From contig JAKGHH010000001.1 of assembly GCA_022828595.1 (NCBI GenBank), forward strand, positions 143,177,017 through 143,241,016: a stretch of DNA of 64,000 bases, read 5' to 3'. Every line of letters starts with the position of its first letter. Position 1 is the first letter of the stretch. The notes beneath the pieces are model-generated. The model saw only the letters and a program-made list of their open reading frames with translations. It searched no databases and was not told where the DNA came from. The position numbers and the translations under genes are program-made. Of the stretch, positions 1-10,833 are shown piece by piece. Source of the DNA: Nelumbo lutea. Its lineage: Eukaryota; Streptophyta; Magnoliopsida; Proteales; Nelumbonaceae.

Positions 1-115
1 ACCACCTGGTCTACCCTATAAATAAATTTTATATGATAATAATACCTTTAATTTGTTTTCCCTCTCCTTCATTTTATTGCCAATTTCATATTCTTTCATC
101 TAAGAACCCTCCAAC

Positions 116-529
116 TACGGGTGTCTATTGGATTGGATTTTGCTCCACTGATCCAATTTGATTGTGAGTCCATTACAAATTGACCAGGTCCAATCCAATC
201 AAATGAACTATTTTGGATGCGTCCAATTAAATGTGTGGACCCAATTCAATCCTGTTCAAATTTTCATTTTATTTATATTGTTTCAATCCGACCTGATTCA
301 TTACAATATATATTCTTAACTTATATCAATGGATTAGATATTAACTTAATCCAACTCAATTCAACATAAACTTATTATGGATGGACCAGTCCCACTCCAA
401 TTTAATAAATTATTTTGGACCAAATTGCATGATCCAATTAAATGATGTCTTGTTGGTCCATCCAATCCGTTTCAAATTGATTTTATATTGGACGGGGTCT
501 CAAACCAAAACTGATCCATTGACACCCTT
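116..529. mobile_element. Non-autonomous hAT-like MITE (about 410 bp)
   Basis: The left end reads TACGGGTGTCTATTGGAT and the right end, on the other strand, GGGTGTCAATGGATCAG. The interior is built of repeated 'ccaatccaatt'-like phrases with no coding capacity. Similar ends and interior text recur near 35.4, 40.4 and 52.6 kb, so this is one copy of a dispersed family. No clean 8-bp target duplication is visible, so the exact borders are uncertain. Confidence 0.5.
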
Positions 530-2693
530 CTAATATTATTTTGAGTGAATGGATGGAGCTTATGTTTTAAATTTTAGTTCAAATAATGGAGTTGAAGAGA
601 GATAGCATCATTTTAAGTTTGCAAAAATTGTTAGTTTTTTAACGGCAAATGGCTGTTAGGGGGATTTTGGTGGTATCGAAAAAAATCATCGTGATTTTAA
701 AAGAAAGTCGGATAAAGTGGAAGCGTGTTTCAGATAAAATCCAATTTTTCAGAATTGAACAGCCCATCTTGATTCCCTAGTTACATTATTTTATTATTAC
801 TTTTTACATTTAGTATATTTATGAGTTACATAAAGACGATGTTTTTCAAAAGCAGTATCCGGACCCAGATTCTCTAAGATAATAATTTCGTTTTGAAGGA
901 AAAGGTAGGGATACCCATATCCCTACCTTATCTTTCAAAACAAATACAGCCTAAATGATTGAAAGTAAATAAACGTATAAATCAGACTGGAATATTAAAG
1001 AAATAGATTATTGTTTGTTTGAAGCCTGAAGAGAAATAGATTGATTAAATCGGAAGGTAAAGTTTGAATGGTCCAAGATAGGGAAAAACTTGATCCCATT
1101 CTTTCATTACAGCTTAATTTGATTTTTAGCAAGATATTAGGTTACCAGGTACAGATGTAATTAGTGCTATGCTCCCACTGACTTCGGTTGGACCAAGGCA
1201 TCTACACTCACTGAATCTACATCTGGACCGGATTACTAAGGAGTGGGAACAGAGAAAAATGACACATGAGACCCATTGGTTCATTTTGATCTAAGTAATT
1301 ATTAACTTAAAAAGTCATAATGATAGTGTAGAACTTTTGTTTTATTAAAATATCCTTATTCTGGATCATATTCTTGACTAATTAGAATATCTTTAATTTT
1401 TTTTGAGTTTGATTTCTACTTTAAATTATGTGCAGTATACAAACTGTAATTTGAATTTATTACATTTTAATGCCATTATTAATTAAATAATAATAAAAAT
1501 TAAAAAAAGACAAAAGACAAAGTAAAAAATAGCATCACATTACACAATTTATGATAACATTTTTTTATTATCAATCTTCTTAATTATTCATATTAAATTT
1601 CAAATATCAATATTGACAAAACAAAAAAATGAGAGTAGAAAATGTAGATAAATAAGAATAAAACATTTTATTAAGATATGCAATATAAAAACATTAATTA
1701 AAAAAAATTATTTAAACCCATATTATTCACTATCAATTCCATCCTAATCATACAAAAATTAATTCAATATTCTAAGAATATTCACACACTTAACTAGTTC
1801 CATTAAAACCCTCAATCCTAACAATAAAATCGCTGCGAGAACTGCACCGTTCAAACATAGAACAGTATAATAGAACTACAAATTGATAATGATCAGCTGA
1901 TTGGTAAAATCATTTTCTGATTGTAACAAAGACTTAGGATTCATAATCCCAGTGCACCTGAATTGGGGGATGACCGGCATAGATTTTCCGATTTTTCATT
2001 AATTTTTCATGTCATCATGGATAAATAATTCGTGAAAAATACCTACGAATTAAGTTTAATATTCGTTTAGCTATGTTACAGATTTAAAAATATTAAAATA
2101 AAAGAGACGGTGATTGGTCCAAGATTAATGGGCCGCGCCAATAGTGCGTGTTTTACCTGATTTGGATTGACTAAGTTTAGACAGTGCACCTTGGATTGAC
2201 GAGAAAGTTGTGGATTGTTCTGGCTTACATTTGCTTTCCCTTGGTATGGGACTCTTCTTACTTTTTAACTTCTTTCTTACCAAAAGCTCAAATCCCATTT
2301 GGCATTTGGCTCAACTTGTCGCCACCCGATGTCTTCCGTCCCTTGTTTTGCTTTCTTCCTATTTCATTATATATTATTATTATTTATTATAATTATAGTT
2401 ATTTTTTTCTGTCTCTTTCCTAGTGGCCTTTTCTACTATTCCAAGATTCGAGACTCCATGTAAACCCATCGTCATTAGATGGGCCGGTACAATCATTACC
2501 ATTACCACCCTTAACAAGTAGTTCGTTTCTACAAATTGTCATGTTGTGCACACTGCACCTTTATGTCACCATGACATCAAAAACAAATACAACCAACACC
2601 CCTACCATATGTTATGTTTGCACAGGAATGTAGGCAAATGACAATAGGAGACTGATATTGTCAATTAATTGAGATATGATTTGAGTCTGTCTC
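530..2693. other. Intergenic AT-rich DNA, no gene seen
   Basis: No coding pattern or known domain was seen on either strand; the only ORFs are short and low in complexity. The stretch holds one notable foldback (1137-1236, listed separately) and an AT-rich block around 1400-1750. Confidence 0.6.
1137..1236. repeat. About 100-nt imperfect hairpin (foldback)
   Basis: The arm starting CCAGGTACAGATGTAATTAG (1145) pairs with the arm ending CTACATCTGGACCGG (1231). The reverse complement of the right arm differs by a few substitutions and single-base gaps. Pairing continues outward to a TTAG at each side and partly inward (AGTG..TGC with GGCATCTACACT), leaving a small loop near 1175-1190. The size and long imperfect stem resemble a MIRNA precursor or a very short foldback MITE. 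No known miRNA was recognised. Confidence 0.45.
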
Positions 2694-2802
2694 AATTTGG
2701 AAGAAGTATGAATACAAATATGTAGAGTATAAAATCATGTATTTTCTATTATTGTGTATGTATTTATACTCTACATATTTGTATTTGTATTTCTTCCAAA
2801 CT
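2694..2802. repeat. Short foldback MITE, copy 1
   Basis: The arm beginning TTTGGAAGAAGTATGAATAC is mirrored by the arm ending GTATTTCTTCCAAACT. Each arm is about 38 bp, with an AT-rich loop of about 30 bp between them. The right arm reversed contains the same ATACAAATATGTAGAGTATA phrase as the left. There is no coding content. A related foldback lies 110 bp downstream. Confidence 0.6.
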
Positions 2803-2908
2803 GAATCTATAAATATAAAAATGTAAAGTTTAAAATTTAGTATTTTGTATTATTTTGTTTGTATTTGTATTATACATATTTGTTTTTGAGCCTAAGAAGC
2901 CTAAGAAT

Positions 2909-2997
2909 GAGTTTGGAAGGAGTATACATACAAATTTGTAAAGTGAGCTTATGTATATGTACATTACATATTTATATTTATACTCCTACCAAACTGA
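2909..2997. repeat. Short foldback MITE, copy 2
   Basis: The arm GAGTTTGGAAGGAGTATACA pairs with the right arm TACTCCTACCAAACTGAG. The ends and size resemble the foldback at 2694-2802, so the two are related but diverged. The phrase 'gcctaag' occurs on both sides (2890-2906 and 2998-3004) and may be a target duplication or extra terminal repeat. Confidence 0.55.
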
Positions 2998-3002
2998 GCC
3001 TA

Positions 3003-6000
3003 AGTGACTAAGACGTTATGTCGTCTTCTAAGCGTATATCATCAGGATTTTGTTTATGGACTATTTGTAATGATTTTTAATTAGTAAATTTATCTCATAG
3101 AACATGTGATTATCATCATCATTTCAATTAATCCCACCACACGTCATGATATTATGGTTTACAAAGTCAAATTCATAAGATCTAAGTAGAAGTGAAGCAA
3201 CCGGTATTAGAATCTTCATGAAAGCTCAAAACTATATTGATTAAGCCCTATTTCATTTTTCAGTAGTATATTTATCTGGGTAAATGTACTTATTTATGTT
3301 CTTTAATTTTTTAGGTAAATTAAGATACATGGCTGTTTTAACTATAAAAAGTGATTGTTCCATCCAGATTTTGTTAATTTTTCCCCTCTTCAAAATCCTT
3401 AAAAATTAAATAAATAAATAAAAACAAAACGAATGGGACTCGAACTGTTTTCTTTAAGAACTCTATTATCCATTTCAGTTTGGTTGAATCTGCATATAGT
3501 TTTATCACCATGGAAGTTCTTGTGGCTGATGTAGTGGTGTTTACGCAATGTGTGTATACATGGTTTTGTTTTTTAAGACAAAAAAAAAAAAAAAAAACTA
3601 CCACATCTCAGGAAATTATTTTATTGATCACAGCCAATTGTTCAAAATCCACACCACACACACCGCTGAACTCCTCCTTAGTGACAAGTATCATAGGGAT
3701 CCATTTGGATTATATTTGTCAACCATATTCGATTCCACAGGCCTTGTTGTCCACTATGTTCTCATCACCTTGTATTATGGTTTTCATAACCAGTTATAGC
3801 GGTTCAAAGTTTAATCTTTAGGCAATTTCTAATGTACCGAAAAGGTTCTGTACTAATAATACTAATTTTCCAGTCATAGTTTCACGTGAGGATGAATTGA
3901 AATGAAAGACCAAATTCATTGATTACCAATTTATTAGATACATTTAGCATGGTTCATCTAGTAAAAGTGGGATAATTTTTGCCAGAAGTAGGAGTCGATA
4001 TGGAGTCTTTAAGTCTCAAAAATACATTGCCACATTGCAGATTTTAAGTTTAAATATTTTTCCTTCGATCTGTTTTTTGTAATGTTTTTAGGCAAGAGTT
4101 GGAGTGTAGAAGAATTGCATTCCCTTTTTATTGGATTTTAGGTAGTGCAACGCTTGCTACGTTTTCCCCTGTATATCACTTTACTTTTGATATACGTGGT
4201 TCAATCGGTAAAATCGTTAGTTGGACTGCCTCTCGCTTTGAGTAAATAAATCCAATAATTCCATAAATTATGTATGTTACATACTTATTATTCTTATTTT
4301 AAGTAGTTATTATTTTTCTTATTTCACTTAAATTCTATGCAAACTTTGAGGTTTTATTTATTGGTCATTAAGCTATACTTGTACGTACATATATACGAGA
4401 TGCTGTAGGCTAGTTGACTAGTAAGATAAAATTAAAAATAAAGATAGAACTTGCACATAACAGCTAACGACAATCTTCCAACAAAACAATAATAGTTAAG
4501 AATCAAACTGCTGATGGTAGAGTGCGAGTGCTTGATTCTATTTTACAAGTTGTATGTAGGAATTGCTTTTCTTTTTTTTTTGAAGGCAATTCTTTTTCTT
4601 ATTCACAATGTACGGTTATGGCGGGCAAGTTGCCATAGCATAGACCTATAGACCTTATAGTTAGTGGGGTTCATGGGGTTAGTATAGCACGTCAGGCCCA
4701 TTTGGCAAAAAACAACACCCATAGTTCATAAAGCCTGCTTTTCCACAGGTTTCAAGTTTCAACTCTAAGACCCCTTACTACGAGAGATCCTACCAACTGA
4801 CCACCTACCCTACACTCTCATTTATTAGCTTATTAGACACTTGTAGCGATGAATTCCTAAAAAGGCATAAAATGGGTAAAACAATGTTTTTTTTTCCTTT
4901 TATATTATTAAATGTATCTTGTATATCTTTCACTGTTATTCTGTTCATTTTGACTAAGCAAAGCAAGTTCATGGGTGGTTTTTTTACTAATGTTCATAAT
5001 TGAAGAAAGGTGTGATGAATTTTAGTTTAATTAAGTGCCACTCTTAGTGATGAAGGAAAGGATATGGATCTCGATTTATAGAAACCAGTTGCTTTTTTAA
5101 AAAAAAATTGGAATTGAAATTCATTACCATGAGAAAGCGCTTTAGATAAAAAATCTTCAAAATTTTCTGCTAATAAAAACCATTTGTATGTCTATCATAT
5201 TAGCCGTAGTTCCTAATGAGGATGCCATCAGCTCATTACATAAGACATGAGAAGCCCTCCACAGCTGTCACATGTCCCATTCACTGTATAAACAGAGGAA
5301 ACCATTGCATACATTTTGCCTCTCTGGTTGCCTACTTCTGTTAACCCACATGACACTTCTTGATATTTCAACGGCAAAACTATAATAAGTTAATAATTTA
5401 CTTTTACTTGAGAAAGAATCCTGCATTTACTAATACTCATATAATAATAAATATCATATTAATCACTCGTTTATTTTTGAAGACCCAAATTATCAGCCAT
5501 TAATTACATTTTTAATTTTTTAATTATAATGGGTAGATTCACCCAATAACAACGAGTGACAGCTGGGTGTCCTTGCGAGGGATACCAAACGTAATTAAAT
5601 CGGAGGGTGAGGGGAAACATTCTTTAAGCACGAAATGACAAGTAAGACATCCAAAGGAGTGGACGGTCCTGACTACCATAAAGCTCTTCTTCTATTTCTT
5701 GCCGTAAAAGGTCAATCCCAATTCCTTCCCCTCTACTTATCTAGCTAATTATATAGCCGCAGAAGCACACAAAAGCATCAGTTGTAAGTCTGTAACCGCG
5801 TCATTCAATCTCTCACTTATATTAAGCTTTGCTTTCCCCACTCTAGCCCACAATTTACAGTACTCTAACCGATGGCTGACAACAAAACAAACAGTTAAGT
5901 TGTTATCACATACATGCATGTGTCTTAATCCTCCTATCTGCCTATCTTTCCAATACTCATGGCTAAACGATTAACCTATGCATCAGCCATCAGCCATCAG

Positions 6001-6130
6001 TCCCTTTGATTTTGTAAGAGCGCGATTGAATTGAGTACACCAAAAAGACCAAGTACCATGATCATGCTGTAAGTTTGCTTAATATTTCAAAGTCACCATT
6101 TATGTTTGCATTGACGCTCAAAGTCACCAT
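3003..6130. other. Intergenic DNA, no gene seen
   Basis: Both strands were read and no recognisable protein domain, RNA gene or element ends were found. There is an A-run at about 3580-3597. Composition becomes less AT-rich from about 5.5 kb toward the GC-rich patch at 6.13 kb. ORFs here (for example 3480-3821) are low-complexity and start inside repetitive text, so they are not called. Confidence 0.55.
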
Positions 6131-6460
6131 TATGAGAGTCCCACTCCCGAGCCCGCTGCCGAGTGACGCCTGATCAAGGATGGGACCTTTCTTGACATGG
6201 GGAGTCGGGTGGTAGAAACGAGAAAAAATAAAGAGTCAAGAGCGGGTCCGTGTCAGCTACGTCACACTTGGGGGAAATCTATCGTTTTCTCGGCTTTGAC
6301 ATTTACCTGACTGAGCGGCCCTAGCTGTTATAGCACCGCTCGCGTACCGCGTGGACCCCCTTTTGACCCTTATCTATGGTTCTTCATTGGTCTTAAGCAT
6401 GACGTCACTCGCCCGACTCGCCTCGTCTACGCCCGCCCGCTCGCCATGTGTTCCCCTTTT
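6130..6460. promoter_or_regulatory. GC-rich patch with ACGT-core motifs, possible promoter remnant
   Basis: This roughly 330-bp stretch is far more GC- and CpG-rich than its surroundings. It contains the palindrome TGACGTCA (6400-6407), a CTACGTCACAC box near 6257, and several GCCCG runs. TGACGTCA is a well-known bZIP (TGA/CREB-type) binding core. The 99-residue reading frame starting at 6351 matches nothing recognised. A promoter or 5' exon of a lost or unrecognised gene is possible, but this is inference. Confidence 0.3.
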
Positions 6461-7786
6461 TTTCTTTTCTCTTTCTGTTTTCTCCTATTATTTTATTTTT
6501 ATTATTTCCATCTTTCACAGTGGAAGCAAACGTGGGATTCTTTTTTTTAATGAGACTAGAAATTCATCAGGTTTACTGGACGAAGAAGCAATTGTGGAGG
6601 AATCCGGATCCCTACCCACCATGAATTCTGGTCCCAACGTTCTATCCTAGTGTTATATGGAGAAACATCTTATTCTCTACAATAGTATTTTGTAGGAGGA
6701 GATGTTTCTAATTCACAGGCGTGTAATATGTTATGGGTAGAGTTGACAGAGTTTCCGTGGGCAGAAAATCTATAGTCATTGTGGAGTGTTGATTATCTTT
6801 TGCTTTCAATTCATTTTATTGTAATTCTTGTTGTGCGATATACACTAACTATCTTTGACTTAAATTAGGGGTTCGTTTAAAAAATCTAACCAGCTATCTA
6901 TTCCTAATGTTTTATTCAAACCATTTCTGTGGGAGTTGGAACTAATACATTTGTAGAACATATGTCTATCTTTCTATTTTTTTTTTTTTAAGACCAATAT
7001 TTAAAGTAAATACCAAAAAAAGCGATTGGGGGACACTTAATAAAACATCACTTAAATTACTTTCCTTGGGCAAAAATTTTAATCTAGGTTTTGTTTCTTT
7101 ATTTCCACAGTAGGTAAAATATAATTGTAATATACTAATTCATTAATTTCATTTCGAACTTTCAATTTAATATGTAAATAAAATTTGAAATAAACAGCAA
7201 GGTACTTAGACTATGATACCAATAAAAACTTATAACCAATCAATCATTATTCATCAAGACAGGAGGTTGATTGGTCAAAGCTCTAGAAAAACTTGTAACC
7301 AATCAATTGGTATCGTAAAGGTGGGAATCAATCAAACGGTATTCATCAAAATTCACCAAGAGGTTTAATTGTTCAAAGCTCTTTTGGTATCATATCTTTT
7401 TGGCATCATATTTCTTTTTTTTGATAACCTCAACTCTTGATGTTGACTATAAAATACTATTGAGTATTGACTATTGACTGTAATGTGTGAATATTAAGGT
7501 GTAAGGTGTCTATAATATCAGTCAAAGTCAAATATGCGCTTTTTATCTTAGTGACAAGAAGAACACATCAAACAAGCTAGTTAAATGGCTCCAAGTAATG
7601 AAACTCTTAGAGAAAGTAGACTAAGATAGTATGGTCATGTGTATATATAATGAATGATTGTATCAATGAGGAATGATTTGGTGAAAACAACATTAATGAA
7701 AAAACAAGAAAATGTATTAAAGAATGATTTACATGTGTAGGGCGGGCGAGGAGGGTTTAGAATAAATTAAGGCTGAGATGAGCTAA
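6461..7786. other. Intergenic DNA, no gene seen
   Basis: AT-rich sequence with no recognisable coding region. The phrase 'accaatcaat' recurs at 7236-7320 in a short, diverged local repeat. Confidence 0.5.
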
Positions 7787-8390
7787 GGGATGGCAATTTT
7801 CACATTACCTAGTAGGTACCTACGTGGATGGGTAGGGTTTTTTTTTTTTTTGAAAAATAGATTTTGAGGTTGGGATGGGATTTGGGATTTTACAGCCCAT
7901 GCGGGTATGGATAGGGTACGCTATTAGGATAAACTTGATCCTCTCCATCTCATATACTAAATTTACTAAAACACCCCTGACATTGATAATTAAAATTGTA
8001 AGGCAAATGAAATTATGTATTGTGTGTTGAATTTAATAATGTTTTGAATCTTATGTGAAGGGTAACTAATAGCTTATATTATTTTTCTACATGTTTCAAT
8101 CAAATAATCAGAAATTTTAATGTTCGTTCATGTTATTTGCTTATTTATTTCTTATATATTGTAGGAAATTAGATACAAGTTCTAGATCCAATTTTCCCTA
8201 CCATAAAACATGGGAAAAGTAGGATTAGAGAGGGTTTTGAATTTTCATGTGTAGGGCGGCGAGGAGGGTTTAGAATTTATAAAATCCTCCATGTAGGTTT
8301 TGAGCATGGTACAAGTTGTGAGGTTTAGGGTGGCAAGGAGGGTTTAGAATTTGTAAAGTTCTCCCCGAATACACCCTCTTGCCATTCATA
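7787..8390. mobile_element. Decayed hAT-like element (low confidence)
   Basis: The left side starts AGGGATGGCAATTTTCAC and the right side, reversed, reads ATGGCAAGAGGGTG. This terminal phrase is common in plant hAT-type MITEs. A phrase 'aggagggtttagaat' occurs three times (about 7750, 8265, 8337). No target duplication is visible. Confidence 0.35.
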
Positions 8391-8560
8391 GTTCAGTTTG
8401 AGTGAAGTTACTTTAAAACATGTGACTCTAAGCTCTCTCAATAGCTTGAATATTTTGTGTAGACAATCGAACATTCATAGTTCAGTTTGAGTGAAGTTAC
8501 TTTAAAACATGTGACTCTAAGCTCTCTCAATAGCTTGAATATTTTGTGTAGACAATCGAA
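8383..8560. repeat. Perfect 89-bp tandem duplication
   Basis: Unit 1 (8383-8471) and unit 2 (8472-8560) start with CATTCATAGTTCAGTTTGAG and end with GTAGACAATCGAA. I see no difference between the two copies, so the duplication is recent or was assembled from one copy. Confidence 0.9.
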
Positions 8561-9554
8561 GGAAGTCTTAAATCCAAACAGCTTTCATCAATGGTTACAT
8601 AGTACAAGGCTAATATTATATATATCCGGATCTCCCTACCCACAATGATCCTACGCTGCACCTATCCACAGAAACACTATAGCTGTACACTCGGGCACAT
8701 CTTCCCCATGAATGATAAACTGTAAATGAGAAAGATTGTTCCCTAATGTACCACATGATGTTCAAAAATTCCATGATATACTTTGAAAAAAAGTAAAATT
8801 CATTCACATATATCGAAAACCCTGTTAGTTAATTTGTAGGAAGGAAAGTTTAATATAGGTATTTTAAATGTTCATATTGATACAGTTTTGGACAAATGAC
8901 TTGTAATCTTTTAGTTTTTCCAATATTGTTGACAAAGAGACCGAGTGTGTGTTTTTTTTCTTCAAATTAATTACATTATTTTAAAATCTTATGAACACCT
9001 TTGGTTTTTTGACATAAATGAAAAAAGAGTATCTAATGATTATATTTTTATGTAATGTTAAATTTTCTTCAACTAAAAAAAAATCAAAATTCCGACAGTT
9101 AAAAAAGGGCAATAAGTTAGCGTAACCGACAGTAGGATCTGTAGTCGCTTGGAATGAAGACCGGCTTTTATGACTAAACTTACAATAGATCAAAAACAAA
9201 AGCCCCAATGAAAGAGATTCACACGTTTTTTTCACGAAAATTGAAGCAGACCGTCCAGGACAGAAACTCCTTGTGTATTTCATATATATATATATATATA
9301 TCAAAATGTGAATTTAGAATTCTGAAAGTAGTATTTAATTTATAATATGAAAGGTAAATATTAGAAATAAAATTCCTCTTTTTAAAAGCTTTGATATATC
9401 TTAAACGTATCATAGATTTAACATGTGTTTTGATGAATAAGATGATATGATATTTATTTATTTTATTTTTATTTCAATTCCATGGAATACAAATGACAAA
9501 CACAGTAGGAATTTCAAAACCCTCAAGATCAAAGAATTGTATACTCATAAGTTA
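8561..9554. other. Intergenic DNA with a (TA)n tract, no gene seen
   Basis: AT-rich DNA without a recognisable gene. A (TA)n microsatellite occupies about 9281-9301. The small minus-strand ORFs at 8981-9413 overlap each other in AT-rich text and are judged to be chance. Confidence 0.5.
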
Positions 9555-9785
9555 AAGTTAGGCCTCATTTGGTTCACGGGAATAGGGGTATGGAATCGGA
9601 ATCGGAATCGGAATGGGTTATTCCGATTCTAACTATTTAGTTGGGCGGAATCGAAATCCCATTCTCATTCCTACTTGAATGACATTCCTCCATTTAAGAG
9701 ATTGATCATTCCCTACCTCTCCATTAAAAATAAATCCCATTCCTGCGGATTACAATTCTCATTCCTGCGGATTAAGTGCAAAATA
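9555..9785. repeat. GGAATC-rich MITE-like fragment
   Basis: The sequence begins with GGCCTCATTTGGTTCACGGG. It then runs through repeated 'ggaatc' units on one side and their complement ('attccgattc', 'cccattc') on the other, which is typical of Tourist-like MITEs whose arms start with 'ggcctcatttggtt'. The right terminal repeat is not clear. Confidence 0.4.
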
Positions 9786-10728
9786 AATGGACCCTTAAGG
9801 TTATAATATACTTCCATTCAATTTATTTTAAAAAAAAATTGGACCCAAAATGTAGAATCTAATGACTTTGCGGAATCGGTGGTCCACCCAAACAGACGAA
9901 GATGAAAAGAATCTTCACTTAATTACAAATTCCACCGTAGTAATTCCAAATACATCCTGATTCCTGAAGGTGGAAGGGGACGAAGGTCCAAGGCCACTCT
10001 GGTACAAAATCATTTTTATGTTTTTCATTCAATTCCATCATAAACCACAATCTGGAACAGTAATTTGTATCATCAGACAGTGACCCGGCAATGCACATAC
10101 AATTTTTTAAATTAAAGGTGTATGATGCACTCGCATTCCGTACAAAAGTGTATCGCCACTTGACTCGCCAGCCTTCCAGGTATCGGGTTTGAGATGGTGG
10201 CATTGTGGTAATTGAGACAAAAGTGGATTGATGTGCGTGGGTGGCTTTTACGAGATCTAGTACAATCAATGGGTACCTTTTGTAATTTAATAGAGACAAA
10301 GTAAACAAAGGGAACAATGACGCCTTGTAAATTGTAATCTTGGTGTTGGCGTAATCTAATCCAATGGCCCCGAAATTCGAGCCCGAGGCTTTTTTTTTTA
10401 TATTTTTTTATGAGAAATTAAAATAAAGAAATAATATCGTCCATCGGATTACCCTCAAAAGTTAAAAATTATTCTCCGGGAGATGGTGACTAAGCATTCC
10501 GGATAAAAAAACAGCCTTCATCATATCCTATCAATTCCCAGCTTTGTTCGGAAGGAATAAAATTATAAATTTTAAAAATTTTAAAAACCGAAAAAAGGTA
10601 AATTCGATTACAAAGAAAAAAAAAAGAGAGAATAAGGAAATGCCCTGCCCTTTGGCTCGTCAAATCATCCCCTGAAATGTCAACCGGATTCCGGTTATCT
10701 CTACTGTCCGTACAGCTAAACGGTTTTG
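9786..10728. other. Upstream region of the bHLH gene
   Basis: No clear gene. A 132-codon minus-strand ORF (9919-10317) is open but matches no family I recognise. The stretch is the likely distal and proximal promoter of the bHLH gene that starts at 10834. Confidence 0.4.
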
Positions 10729-10736
10729 TATAAGTA
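10729..10736 (+). promoter_or_regulatory. Possible TATA box of the bHLH gene
   Basis: TATAAGTA lies 98-105 bases before the start codon. This would give a 5' leader of roughly 70 nt if transcription starts about 30 bases downstream. Only position and sequence support it. Confidence 0.35.
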
Positions 10737-10833
10737 AGAGGACAAGTGAATCATTTTCAGCTAACGAAGCTCATCGGAGAACCCAGATAAAGAGGAGAGA
10801 GGTGAGCGGGGAGGGATTTCTAATTCTGTGGAC

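Noticed and set aside
2184..2423. 79-codon hydrophobic ORF
   Set aside because: It runs into a 'tattattatt' low-complexity tract and shows no conserved motif.
9919..10317. 132-codon minus-strand ORF upstream of the bHLH gene
   Set aside because: It is open and of mixed composition but shows no recognisable domain or conserved motif. It lies in the promoter region of a gene on the other strand. It could be tested by transcript data; not called as a gene.
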